A DNA stretch of 64,000 bases from JABMNT01 sp048262655. Lineage in GTDB: Bacteria > Pseudomonadota > Alphaproteobacteria > Rhodospirillales > Casp-alpha2. The notes under the pieces were generated by a model. The model worked only from the letters and a program-made list of their open reading frames with translations. It did no database searches and was not told the DNA's origin. The first letter of the stretch is position 1, and every line of letters begins with the position of its first letter. This document shows positions 1-8,312 of the stretch, in pieces. Position numbers and translations under genes: made by a program. The DNA lies in assembly GCA_048262655.1 (NCBI GenBank), contig JBLXEY010000008.1, positions 62,001 through 126,000 of the forward strand, written 5' to 3'.

Positions 1-375
1 CAACGTTCCACCGGAAGGTGAAGGTCGAATAAACGCGTCCGGGTGTCTGGATAAGACCTCCATCCGTGTTTTGTCGCCTAAGATGGAACCGCCTGTCCTC
101 GGACTGGAAGGGTCAACCGCAAGGACGCATACCTTGTGGCCCTGATCTATTAAGTGCAGTCCAAATCCCTCGATAAATGTCGATTTTCCAACTCCAGGTA
201 CGCCGGAAATACCGATTCGGATCGATTTGCCTGTCGAAGGCATCAGTTCGTGAACCAAAGATTCAGCCTGCACACGGTGCGCCGGGTGCGTAGATTCGAT
301 TAAAGTTATGGCCCTTGCTAGCTCCCGGCGATCTCCGGATTGAATAGCCGAAATTTTTGATCTTACAGAATTCAC
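1..375 (-). CDS. meaB: MeaB/ArgK-family GTPase, 5' part (runs off the window)
   Basis: This is the first 125 codons of a P-loop GTPase of the MeaB/ArgK family, which protects and loads the B12 cofactor of methylmalonyl-CoA mutase. The visible part holds a helical N-terminus, the Walker A motif GVPGVGKST at residues 58-66, and the family-specific stretch VLAVDPSSPRTGGSILGDKT, which continues to RME. The start is a GTG at 375: an in-frame stop lies about 20 bp upstream and no ATG lies between. The start is 17 bp after the stop of the upstream gene on the same strand, so the two are probably cotranscribed. The family assignment is strong; the 3' two thirds lies outside the window. Confidence 0.9.
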   Translation of the reverse strand, partial: MNSVRSKISAIQSGDRRELARAITLIESTHPAHRVQAESLVHELMPSTGKSIRIGISGVPGVGKSTFIEGFGLHLIDQGHKVCVLAVDPSSPRTGGSILGDKTRMEVLSRHPDAFIRPSPSGGTL

Positions 376-392
376 GGGTGTATTGCCTTTGG

Positions 393-857
393 CTATTTAT
401 CACCATCGAGGCGCGCGCCGAGCGCCTGCTGTGCCATAAATAAAAGCTTCTCGCGTTGCTCTGCCGGTAATTCGTCAACGATATGCTTTTTCTGCCGGTG
501 AATGGACATGGCTTCTTCGATTAACGCCTGACGCCCCGGATTTGCAGTGTGTTTGCGCTTTTTTTCCACGATCTCCTGTTCGGCAGCATCCAGAGATTCC
601 CGAATTAATGCGGTGATTTCATCTTGTCCCATCTCATCCATTGGGTCGGGTATTATTTTCGGAATGAGATCCAAGTCGGAGACTTCTTTTGCTTCCGCAA
701 CCGGCGGTTTGTTTTTTGGAGTGACACCAGACTTGGCATCACGCGAAGCCTTAAGCTTTTGCCGCGCTTGTTTATCCATAAACACGGACAATAGGGCGTC
801 AGATACGAACTTTTTAATCATGCCAAAGGCTTTCAGGAACAGCCGAATTAAAAACAC
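393..857 (-). CDS. Hypothetical charged protein upstream of meaB
   Basis: An unrecognised 154-residue protein. The N-terminus (GTG start, then an internal ATG at codon 13, position 821) is amphipathic and hydrophobic-basic. The middle is rich in Lys, Pro and Glu, and the C-terminal half is predicted to be mostly helical and very rich in Glu, Lys and Gln, with no transmembrane segment. It ends 17 bp before the meaB start, which suggests cotranscription. Neither candidate start has a clear ribosome binding site, so the true start could be 857 or 821. It has no cysteine and no catalytic motif that I recognise. The reading frame is convincing because it is open over its whole length and directly coupled to meaB, but no function can be given. 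Confidence 0.6.
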   Translation of the reverse strand: MFLIRLFLKAFGMIKKFVSDALLSVFMDKQARQKLKASRDAKSGVTPKNKPPVAEAKEVSDLDLIPKIIPDPMDEMGQDEITALIRESLDAAEQEIVEKKRKHTANPGRQALIEEAMSIHRQKKHIVDELPAEQREKLLFMAQQALGARLDGDK

Positions 858-995
858 TTACATCATAAGGCTTAATGGCTGCAGCGCCACGGTAAAATTT
901 TTGATTTTGTAGGTTCACCACCTTTGAGGTTAGGAAAAACGCTACCAAATCAATCGAATAGTCATAAAACCATAATAGGCCGCCTTTACAAAAAA

Positions 996-1010
996 TCTGG
1001 TTATACCAGA
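996..1010. promoter_or_regulatory. Palindrome upstream of pyk
   Basis: A perfect 6-bp inverted repeat with a 3-bp spacer, TCTGGTTATACCAGA, lies 22 bp before the pyruvate kinase start codon. It could be an operator or a leader hairpin. No factor can be named from the sequence. Confidence 0.3.
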
Positions 1011-1032
1011 TGCGGGAAGCTATTGTCTGGCT

Positions 1033-2448
1033 ATGAGAAGATTTAGAAATGCAAAAATTATTGCGACGCTCGGTCCCGCGACGTCTTCACGCAGTGCGAT
1101 TGAAGCATTGTTTGAGGCTGGTGCCGACGTTTTCCGGTTGAACTTCAGCCACGGCGCCCACGAAGATCATCGCGAGAGGTATGACACGATCCGGTCTCTA
1201 GAGAAAACCTACGGTCGCCCTGTCGGGATTCTCCTGGATTTACAAGGACCAAAGTTGCGGGTCGGCAAGTTTGAAAATAACAAGATAACTCTTGAAGTTG
1301 GTCAGAAATTCCGCCTCGACATGGATACCGCGCTGGGCAACGAGGAAAGGGCACCTTTGCTTCACCCTGAAGTTTTTGCAGCTCTTCGACCAGATACTGA
1401 TCTGTTGATGGATGACGGTAAAATCCGGGTTCGCGTATTGGAATGCGGCAAAGATTTTGCGGAAACAGAAGTTGTCGCGGGTGGGCCTCTTTCAAACAAC
1501 AAGGGTGTCAACGTCCCTGACGCCGTACTTGATGTTTCCCCTCTCACTGAAAAAGATTTAGAAGACTTGCGATTTGGACTTCAGCTTGGAGTCGATTGGG
1601 TCGCGCTGTCTTTTGTCCAACGACCATCAGATGTCGCAGAAGCACGCAAATTAATTGCGGGCCGCGCATTTGTGATGTCGAAGCTTGAAAAACCGCAGGC
1701 TATGGATCACCTGGAAGAAATTGTTGAGCTTTCCGATTCGGTTATGGTCGCTCGGGGTGATTTGGGCGTTGAATGCCCTCCTGAAGAAGTCCCCAGCCAT
1801 CAAAAACGGATCAGTCGGGTTTGCCGGGAAGCAGGTAAACCAGTTGTTGTCGCAACGCAGATGCTGGAATCGATGGTCACAGCTCCGACACCGACACGCG
1901 CAGAAGCGTCTGATGTGGCGACGGCCATATATGACGGTGTTGATGCGGTCATGCTGTCTGCCGAAACGGCAGTTGGTGATTACGCGCCGGAAGCCGTTGC
2001 GATGATGGACAGAATTATCCGCCATGCCGAGCAGGACCCTCACTACGAACGCAATCGAATGGGGGAGCGCCGGATTCCTGAGGCAACAGCTGCAGATGCG
2101 ATTTCAGCGGCGGCACGACAGGTGTCACAAACCATATCTGCGGCCAGTATCGTGACCTTCTCGTCAACCGGATCGACAACGCTGCGGGCTGCACGTGAGC
2201 GTCCCACAGTCCCGATTATTGGCCTGACACCGCGGCTCGATACAGCTCGCCGATTGGCGCTGGTTTGGGGGGTCCATTCGGTCCAGTCCGAGGACTGTCA
2301 AAGTTTTCGGGAAATGGTCGACACGGCGCTTGGTGTTGCGTGCAACGAAGAATTCGCCAGTGCCGGTGATTCCTTGGTCATTACAGCCGGTGTCCCCTTC
2401 GGTACACCGGGAGCGACAAATATTTTGAGAATTGCGTGGGTCGAGTAA
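1033..2448 (+). CDS. pyk: Pyruvate kinase
   Basis: Converts phosphoenolpyruvate and ADP to pyruvate and ATP in the last step of glycolysis. The 471-residue length is normal for the bacterial enzyme. The N-terminal KIIATLGPA strand and the RLNFSHG substrate loop are present, followed by the B domain, the catalytic lysine segment (VMSKLEKPQAM), the metal and phosphate loop MVARGDLGVE, and the signature SAETAVGDYAPEAV. The C-terminal regulatory domain is complete. The gene stands alone between a divergent upstream gene and a strong terminator, so it is probably a single transcript. The ATG at 1033 fits the family N-terminus although the ribosome binding site is weak. Confidence 0.97.
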   Translation: MRRFRNAKIIATLGPATSSRSAIEALFEAGADVFRLNFSHGAHEDHRERYDTIRSLEKTYGRPVGILLDLQGPKLRVGKFENNKITLEVGQKFRLDMDTALGNEERAPLLHPEVFAALRPDTDLLMDDGKIRVRVLECGKDFAETEVVAGGPLSNNKGVNVPDAVLDVSPLTEKDLEDLRFGLQLGVDWVALSFVQRPSDVAEARKLIAGRAFVMSKLEKPQAMDHLEEIVELSDSVMVARGDLGVECPPEEVPSHQKRISRVCREAGKPVVVATQMLESMVTAPTPTRAEASDVATAIYDGVDAVMLSAETAVGDYAPEAVAMMDRIIRHAEQDPHYERNRMGERRIPEATAADAISAAARQVSQTISAASIVTFSSTGSTTLRAARERPTVPIIGLTPRLDTARRLALVWGVHSVQSEDCQSFREMVDTALGVACNEEFASAGDSLVITAGVPFGTPGATNILRIAWVE

Positions 2449-2480
2449 ACCACACGACAGGTTGTAATCTACGAGATCAC

Positions 2481-2515
2481 AAAAAACCCGGTACATTTTG
2501 TACCGGGTTTTTTTA
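2481..2515 (+). terminator. Intrinsic terminator of pyk
   Basis: A perfect hairpin (AAAACCCGGTAC, loop ATTTT, GTACCGGGTTTT) ends in a run of T, starting 33 bp after the pyk stop. The A-tract on the other side could let it act on both strands. Confidence 0.9.
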
Positions 2516-2603
2516 TTGCTCGTCAGTGATCTTGTAGCAAGAATTGGAATGTCATTCGTCATCTCATCAGATATTTTTTTGCCTATGAACAAAAGAGAAA
2601 ATT

Positions 2604-2818
2604 ATGACGGATCATAAAACAATCAATATACAGATGTCCCGATTCGAATGGTTGCTCATCTTGGCGTTATCAATCATTTGGGGTGTGCGTTCTTCTTTTC
2701 TGAAGCCGTATTAATTGAATTACCACCGCTAAGCGTCGTTTTTGGTCGTGTTGCTCTGGTTTGTTTTTTTGGGATAGCCGCTTGCTACAGAAGGTTCGCA
2801 GTTGGTTTGGCGTTATGA
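2604..2818 (+). pseudogene. EamA/DMT-family permease remnant, frameshifted and truncated
   Basis: An ATG at 2604, preceded by an AAAAGAGAAA stretch, opens a frame reading MTDHKTINIQMSRFEWLLIL and on through the typical first helix of EamA permeases (ALSIIWG). At about 2685 the match jumps to the +2 frame, which continues AFFFSEAVLIELPPLSVVFG and RVALVCFFGIAACYR, again typical EamA, until a TGA at 2816-2818. The first frame stops at 2712-2714. About 70 residues of an original of roughly 300 remain, so it is both frameshifted (one base lost or two gained) and cut off at the 3' end. An intact EamA permease lies at 9302-10213, but this remnant need not derive from it. Confidence 0.75.
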
Positions 2819-2846
2819 TGTAATTGGTAATTTTTTTGTATCCTGC

Positions 2847-2879
2847 CACCCTCCTGACAGTACGCTGTCAGGAGGGGTG
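2847..2879. promoter_or_regulatory. Long inverted repeat upstream of the glyoxalase-fold/WYL regulator operon
   Basis: The repeat reads CCTCCTGACAG, TACG, CTGTCAGGAGG, with further pairing outside it (CACC on the left, GGGTG on the right). It lies about 47 bp before the start at 2926 and has no proper T-run, so an operator is more likely than a terminator. The obvious candidate to bind it is the WYL regulator encoded two genes downstream. That link is inference from position. Confidence 0.5.
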
Positions 2880-2925
2880 TGTTTTAGTCATGTCCTCGTT
2901 AAATTATATACAAAGGTACAAGATT

Positions 2926-3303
2926 ATGACGTTTATCCCTGAGCACGCATTGGTGTGGTGTGAAATACCGGTTACGGATCTAAAAAAGGCGATGACTTTC
3001 TATGATACAGTTTTTCAGTATGAAACGAAGTTGGATGAAACCGGACCAAATGCCATTGCGTTCTTGCCCATGACCGATAACTCGACGATTGCAGGCCATC
3101 TCTATGAGGGTAAGCCAGCAAGCGATGGCAGAGGTCCAACGGTTCATCTCGCTGTGCCGGGGACCGTAGAAGAAGCTGCAGATCGCTGCTGGTCTGCCGG
3201 CGGAACCGTTGCAGGACCCGTTATCGAAATCCCCCCTGGGCGCTTCCAATATGTGCAGGACCCCGATGGGAATTCACTCGGTTTGTTTGAAAGCGCTTCC
3301 TAA
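2926..3303 (+). CDS. VOC-family (glyoxalase/bleomycin-resistance fold) protein
   Basis: A 125-residue single-domain vicinal-oxygen-chelate protein. It has the paired beta-alpha-beta-beta-beta modules of the fold: HALVWCEIPVTDLKKAMTFY at the N-terminus and GRFQYVQDPDGNSLGLFE at the C-terminus, the latter with the family DPDGN turn and terminal Glu. The substrate is unknown; relatives include glyoxalases, dioxygenases and antibiotic-binding proteins. The start at 2926 is chosen because AAAGG lies about 8 bases upstream and the domain begins at once; an upstream ATG at 2890 in the same frame has no such site. It lies 3 bp before a WYL regulator, in an arrangement suggesting the regulator controls it. 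Confidence 0.85.
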   Translation: MTFIPEHALVWCEIPVTDLKKAMTFYDTVFQYETKLDETGPNAIAFLPMTDNSTIAGHLYEGKPASDGRGPTVHLAVPGTVEEAADRCWSAGGTVAGPVIEIPPGRFQYVQDPDGNSLGLFESAS

Positions 3304-3306
3304 ACC

Positions 3307-4011
3307 ATGCGTCGCGCCGATCGCTTATTTCAGATTGTTCAATATCTCAGAGGCGGTCGGCTGCTGACGGCAGCGCAATTGTCAGAACGCCTGGAGGTTT
3401 CGGAACGCACGATTTACCGTGATATCGCTGATCTGATGAGTACCGGGGTCCCCATAGATGGCGAAGCTGGTGTTGGTTACATCATGCGCTCTGGTTTCGA
3501 TCTGCCGCCGCTGATGTTTACCCGCAACGAGATCGTTGCCCTTGTCGGAGGGGCGCGAATGATGCGGGAATGGGGGGGAGCTGGGATGGCCCTGGCGGCA
3601 GAAGAAGCGCTGGTGAAGATTGATGCAGTTCTACCAGATGATTTGCGTTCGCAAGCCGAACGAACAAACGTGCATGCGGTAAATGCAGGATCGATTTCAC
3701 GGGAAGTCAAAGGGATGATCGACAGGCTTGATCGCGAGATCGAAGACCGACGGCGGCTCGAGATTGAGTATCTGGACCTTCAAGGCCGGGCATCCCAACG
3801 AACCATCAGGCCGCTCGGGTTGTGGTTCTGGGGCCATGTCTGGACCCTTGTCGCCTGGTGTGAACTGCGTGATGACTTTCGTGTGTTTCGCCTGGATCGG
3901 ATAGGGCCTGTGGAAACGCTTGATCAATTTGTGAACGAGCGTGCAAAAAGCCTGGCGACGTTCTATGCCCGTGAAGCGGCACGTGGCGATCAATGCGGTG
4001 AGGATAAATGA
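3307..4011 (+). CDS. YafY-type transcriptional regulator (HTH plus WYL domain)
   Basis: A 234-residue DNA-binding regulator. Residues about 1-60 form a winged HTH of the HTH_11 type (RLFQIVQYLRGGRLLTAAQL, then SERTIYRDIADL), and residues about 140-200 form a WYL-type ligand-sensing domain (LEIEYLDLQG, RPLGLWFWGHVWTLVAWCEL, VFRLDRI). It starts 3 bp after the glyoxalase-fold gene and its end overlaps the next start by 4 bp (ATGA), so the three genes form one operon. By analogy with other regulators in this arrangement it probably autoregulates through the palindrome at 2847-2879. The ligand is unknown. Confidence 0.9.
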   Translation: MRRADRLFQIVQYLRGGRLLTAAQLSERLEVSERTIYRDIADLMSTGVPIDGEAGVGYIMRSGFDLPPLMFTRNEIVALVGGARMMREWGGAGMALAAEEALVKIDAVLPDDLRSQAERTNVHAVNAGSISREVKGMIDRLDREIEDRRRLEIEYLDLQGRASQRTIRPLGLWFWGHVWTLVAWCELRDDFRVFRLDRIGPVETLDQFVNERAKSLATFYAREAARGDQCGEDK

Positions 4012-4373
4012 CTTACGAAGAATATAACGCATACTGCAAGTCCCTTGCCCACACCACTTATGTGGTTCAGTGGGGTGGCTCTCACGTCTGGAAGATCGGC
4101 GGCAAAGTTTTTGCTATTGGCGGTTGGAATGATGAGGGTTTAACAGGTATTACGTTCAAGGTTTCTGAAATTGCATATGAAGTCTTAAGAGAACAAGACG
4201 GTCTGCGACCTGCGCCCTATTTAGCATCGCGCGGTATGAAATGGATCCAACATTATGCGGAACCGGGGTTATCTGACAACGACCTAAAAGCGTACCTTAA
4301 GACGTCTTACGACATTGTCGCGAGCGGACTGACCAAGAAACTGCAAAAGGAACTCGGGTTTTTGGAAGCCTGA
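4008..4373 (+). CDS. MmcQ/YjbR family protein
   Basis: A 121-residue protein of the MmcQ/YjbR family, a small double-wing fold resembling DNA-binding domains, of unknown cellular role. The family pattern is clear: a tyrosine-rich N-terminus, the core HVWKIGGKVFAIG, a FKVSEIAYEVLRE helix, and the end segment GMKWIQHYAEPGLSDNDLKA leading into a helix. Its ATG overlaps the stop of the WYL regulator, so it is translated from the same operon. Members of this family are often next to glyoxalase-like genes, which fits here, but nothing fixes a function. Confidence 0.85.
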   Translation: MTYEEYNAYCKSLAHTTYVVQWGGSHVWKIGGKVFAIGGWNDEGLTGITFKVSEIAYEVLREQDGLRPAPYLASRGMKWIQHYAEPGLSDNDLKAYLKTSYDIVASGLTKKLQKELGFLEA

Positions 4374-4418
4374 TACTTTGTCCATCTCGAAAGCAAAGTC
4401 ATACAGTATCCGATCAAA

Positions 4419-4440
4419 GCTAGCGAAGCCGCTAATTTTT
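4419..4440 (+). terminator. Short terminator-like hairpin
   Basis: TAGCG, loop AAGC, CGCTA is followed by ATTTTT. It lies 46 bp after the MmcQ/YjbR stop and its T-run touches the 3' end of the converging gene. The stem is short, so confidence is modest. Confidence 0.45.
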
Positions 4441-7400
4441 ATTCAGCGGCGGCCAATTGCGCTTCGCGCCCCGATTTATAGGATTCGAGCATCGCTGTCT
4501 GTTGTTCTCTGACAGCATCCAGGTTTTTCATCTTTACGTGTCCGTAGCCACGAATCTGAAGTGTCAGTTGCAAGATTTCAACGGCTTGCTCATAATTTTT
4601 ATCCGTCAATTGAGTGAGAATATCACTTACCATCTCGCGATATTCGCCAATCAGTTTCTTTTCGATTCTGCGCTCTTCCATATAACCAAAAACGTCGAAC
4701 ATGCTGCCCCGTAGCCCTTTGAGACTGGCCAGGAATTTGAAGGCATAGAAGATCCAACTCCCGTATTCCTTTTTCAAAAGCCTGCCGGTTTTCGGGTCCC
4801 GTGCAGAAAGTAACGGGGGCGCCAGATGGAATTTCAATTTTCCACCTGTCTCGAATTGTTTATCTAGCGCCTTTTTAAAACGTCCATCTGTGTAAAGGCG
4901 GGCGACTTCATATTCGTCTTTATAGGCCATCAACTTATACAAACCGCGCGCGACCGCATCGGATAATGCGGTCGAAGTCGGAAAAATTTCTTTTTCTTTT
5001 TCTTCAACCGATTTCACAAATTTCACATAGGTCTCGGCGTAAGCCCGGTTCTGATAAGCAACAAGATCCTGTGCCCGGCGTTCAGAAAAGGCGGTCTCTT
5101 CCGTTGGCTCGAGGGTGGGCTCGTCAGGGTTCACAAGACGTAAGACAGCAGCCATGTTATGTGCGGCGCGACGGCCCCATAGGAAGGCTTGTTTGTTAAA
5201 GTCAATTTCAACACCATTGAGCTCAATGGCTGCTTCGATGGCGCTACCGGAAATCGGGAGAAGGCCTTTTTGGTAGGCATACCCGGCCACAAACATATTG
5301 GCAGCAATGGCATTGCCGAGTAGCGCTGTGGCGATGCCCGTTGCATCAATCATCGTGGTATCTTCGCTACGTGTGGCATTTATGATTGCGTCGACGATGG
5401 GTTGATCCGGGAATTCCAAATCTGGGTTCGAGGCAAAGTCAGTGGTCATGACTTCATGAGAATTGACAATCGCCTTGGTTTCTCCGGCGCGTAATTTCCC
5501 CAATGTTTCCAGACTACCTGCGGTAACCAGATCACAGCCGAGGAGCAGATTTGCGCCTCCAGCCGATATGCGAACCGCATGTAACTTTTCGGGATCATTG
5601 GCGACGCGGATATGTGAGTAAACGGCACCGTTCTTTTGCGCAAGACCGGCCAAATCCAGCACAGTGACGCCTTTCTGCTCCATGTGGGCGGCCATTGAGA
5701 GCACGGCGCCAATCGTCACAACACCGGTGCCGCCAATGCCTGTCACGACAATCGAATAAGGGGCGTCGCAAGACGCCAGACTTGGCTCGGGAAGCGCTTC
5801 AAATAAAGCATCTTTTAAAGCCTTTTTCTTCAACGGCTCGGCACCTTCAACCGTTACAAAACTTGGGCAAAAACCGTCCAGACAGCGAAAGTCTTTGTTA
5901 CAGGATGACTGATCAATTGCGCGTTTGCGACCTAATTCCGTTTCCAGAGGAGTGATGGAAACACAGTTGGATTCTACGCCGCAATCACCACATCCTTCGC
6001 AGACGGCTTGATTAATGAAGACACGTTTTGCCGGGTCAGGATATTGACCGCGCTTTCGGCGTCGGCGTTTTTCGGCGGCGCAGGTTTGATCATAGATGAG
6101 GACACTGACCCCTTCGATGTCACGGAGTTCCTTTTGGATTGTATCCATTTCGTCACGATGCCGGACTTTGACGCCGGCCGCGAAGGGGGTGCCGATTGGG
6201 TATTTTTCTGGTTCATCAGTAACGACAACAACGCGCTTGGCGCCTTCCGCTGTCACTTGCTGACTGATGATTGCCGGATTGAGAGGGCCGTCAAGTGTCT
6301 GTCCGCCGGTCATCGCAACGGCATCATTAAACAGGATTTTATAGGTGATATTAACACCGGCCGCGACACTGGCGCGGATGGCCATGATTCCGGAATGGAA
6401 ATAGGTGCCATCGCCCAAGTTGGTAAAGACGTGCTTTGTATCCGTGAACGGGGCCTGTCCAATCCACGAGACTCCCTCCGCTCCCATGTGGGTAAACGTC
6501 GACGTTTCGCGATCTTGCCAAATTACCATGTAGTGGCAGCCGATTCCGGCCAACGCACGGGAACCTTCGGGAACCTTGGTTGACGTATTGTGCGGGCAGC
6601 CGGAACAGAACGTCGGAATACGCTGGAAGGACGTTTTGTGTGCTTCCAGGGCGTGTTCTTTTTGTTCGAGAAAGGTCAGCCGATCTTGAATGGATGAACT
6701 GTCGTAGAACTTATGAATTCGATCCGCGATCACACGGGCAATGCGGGCAGGGGTTAGTTCTCCGGCAGACGGCAAAATCCAATCGCCGTTTTCATCAAAC
6801 TTGCCGACGACGCGGGGTCTGATGTCTCCGTCCCAATTATAGAGCTGCTCTTTGAGTTGGTTTTCGATAACGGCGCGTTTTTCTTCGATAATCAGAATTT
6901 CTTCCAAGCCTTCGGCAAACTCCCGTACACCGTGTTTTTCAAGCGGCCATGGCATACCAACCTTGTACAGGCGAATACCGATTTTCTCTGCTTCGCTCTC
7001 ATCGATTCCAAGATCTGACAGGGCTTGCAGGGTGTCGAGATAACTTTTACCTGTCGAGACAATGCCGATCTTGGCTTTCTTGCTATCCATCGTAATGTGA
7101 TTGATATTATTTGCCCGAGCGAAGGCGAGTGCCGCATATATCTTATACTTCTGTAGACGAACTTCCTGGTCCGTCGGAGGATCAGGCCAGCGGATGTGCA
7201 ATCCATCGGCAGGCATTTCAAAGTCCGTCGGGTACTTGAGTTGTACGCGGTTTGGATCAACCGAAACGGAGGACGAAGTGTCGATATTATCCGTGATACA
7301 TTTCATGCCCACCCAACAGCCCGAATAACGAGACATAGCCCATCCATAGAGGCCGAAATCGAGAACCTCCTGAACATCTACAGGATTGAGAATAGGAATA

Positions 7401-7900
7401 TTTGCATCAATTAACGCGTGCTCAGACTGGCTTGGGACGGTTGACGACTTGCATGCTGGATCGTCACCGGCGAGCAGCAAGACACCGCCATTTGGTGCGG
7501 TGCCCGCGTAGTTGGCGTGCCGAAGGGCATCACCGGAGCGATCGACACCGGGACCTTTGCCATACCAAAGTCCAAAGACGCCATCGTAGTTTGAATCCGG
7601 GAACAAGTTTGTTTGTTGTGTACCCCAAATTGCGGTTGCCGCCAGGTCTTCATTAACGGCCGGGTGAAACTTCACATGGTTGGCATCCAAGTGGTGTTTT
7701 GCGCGGTGAAACTCTTTGTCCATGCCACCTAACGGCGAGCCACGGTAACCGGATACGTAGCCAGCTGTATTCAACCCATTGGCCAGGTCGCGCTGACGTT
7801 GCATCAGAGTTAAACGAACAAGGGCTTGTGTCCCTGTCAGGAATATACGCCCCTGATCTAAAGTGTATTTATGATCCAGTGATACCTTTAGTAAGCCCAT
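4439..7900 (-). CDS. Indolepyruvate ferredoxin oxidoreductase, fused single-chain form
   Basis: A 1153-residue fusion that oxidatively decarboxylates aryl or branched 2-oxoacids (indolepyruvate and similar) to acyl-CoA, passing electrons to ferredoxin. The N-terminal half is the IorA-like thiamine-diphosphate part, with a cysteine segment FCSGCPHNTS and the cofactor loop GDGTYFHSG at about residue 494, followed by NDAVAMTGGQ. Iron-sulfur cysteines occur in CEGCGDCGVESNC near residue 634. The IorB-like gamma domain begins near residue 715 (VVTGIGGTGVVTIG), and a C-terminal helical domain follows. The length matches the fused alphaproteobacterial form. The gene is monocistronic, with a long non-coding region upstream; no ferredoxin gene is adjacent. 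Confidence 0.93.
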   Translation of the reverse strand: MGLLKVSLDHKYTLDQGRIFLTGTQALVRLTLMQRQRDLANGLNTAGYVSGYRGSPLGGMDKEFHRAKHHLDANHVKFHPAVNEDLAATAIWGTQQTNLFPDSNYDGVFGLWYGKGPGVDRSGDALRHANYAGTAPNGGVLLLAGDDPACKSSTVPSQSEHALIDANIPILNPVDVQEVLDFGLYGWAMSRYSGCWVGMKCITDNIDTSSSVSVDPNRVQLKYPTDFEMPADGLHIRWPDPPTDQEVRLQKYKIYAALAFARANNINHITMDSKKAKIGIVSTGKSYLDTLQALSDLGIDESEAEKIGIRLYKVGMPWPLEKHGVREFAEGLEEILIIEEKRAVIENQLKEQLYNWDGDIRPRVVGKFDENGDWILPSAGELTPARIARVIADRIHKFYDSSSIQDRLTFLEQKEHALEAHKTSFQRIPTFCSGCPHNTSTKVPEGSRALAGIGCHYMVIWQDRETSTFTHMGAEGVSWIGQAPFTDTKHVFTNLGDGTYFHSGIMAIRASVAAGVNITYKILFNDAVAMTGGQTLDGPLNPAIISQQVTAEGAKRVVVVTDEPEKYPIGTPFAAGVKVRHRDEMDTIQKELRDIEGVSVLIYDQTCAAEKRRRRKRGQYPDPAKRVFINQAVCEGCGDCGVESNCVSITPLETELGRKRAIDQSSCNKDFRCLDGFCPSFVTVEGAEPLKKKALKDALFEALPEPSLASCDAPYSIVVTGIGGTGVVTIGAVLSMAAHMEQKGVTVLDLAGLAQKNGAVYSHIRVANDPEKLHAVRISAGGANLLLGCDLVTAGSLETLGKLRAGETKAIVNSHEVMTTDFASNPDLEFPDQPIVDAIINATRSEDTTMIDATGIATALLGNAIAANMFVAGYAYQKGLLPISGSAIEAAIELNGVEIDFNKQAFLWGRRAAHNMAAVLRLVNPDEPTLEPTEETAFSERRAQDLVAYQNRAYAETYVKFVKSVEEKEKEIFPTSTALSDAVARGLYKLMAYKDEYEVARLYTDGRFKKALDKQFETGGKLKFHLAPPLLSARDPKTGRLLKKEYGSWIFYAFKFLASLKGLRGSMFDVFGYMEERRIEKKLIGEYREMVSDILTQLTDKNYEQAVEILQLTLQIRGYGHVKMKNLDAVREQQTAMLESYKSGREAQLAAAE

Positions 7901-8312
7901 TGTCGCATCCCAATTTCTAACGTCATTAATATTCTTTTTTTATTTACTGTACTGGCAACCCGATTTTACGACAATCCTGCATATTCATTATCGTCAGATA
8001 CGAAACGAATCTCAGCGATAATCGGAAACTGTGTTTATATATTTCATATATGGTCACTTTGAGCACATAATGTTACAAAAAATTTGATTATGTTTGTTAA
8101 TGTGTCAGCTAATTGCAGCGCAGACGTCGGTTAAAAACCGCGGAACCCATAGTGGGGTTAGGGGCGTTATCTGGCATATGGAGGTGTGTTTCAGGCGGAC
8201 TTTTTCTTGCGGCGGGCAATTCGTTGAGTGCAATTTGCCGTTCGAGAGGTTATATACGCGCCAACACCAATTTACTCTGATCAATGACCCCATTCATGAA
8301 AATAACAAATAG
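7901..8312. other. Intergenic region between divergent ior and epimerase genes
   Basis: This 412-bp spacer separates two divergent genes. The half near the oxidoreductase is AT-rich (about 7920-8100) and probably carries its promoter. The reading frames present, on either strand, have no family character or ribosome binding site and I do not consider them genes. I could not fix promoter elements or a riboswitch fold. Confidence 0.5.

Noticed and set aside
5695..6583. ORFs antisense to the indolepyruvate oxidoreductase gene
   Set aside because: They are mirror frames of a highly conserved coding sequence, without start signals or family motifs.
8094..8312. 72-codon ORF in the ior-epimerase spacer
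   Set aside because: It has no ribosome binding site or family character, and overlaps an equally unconvincing ORF on the other strand.
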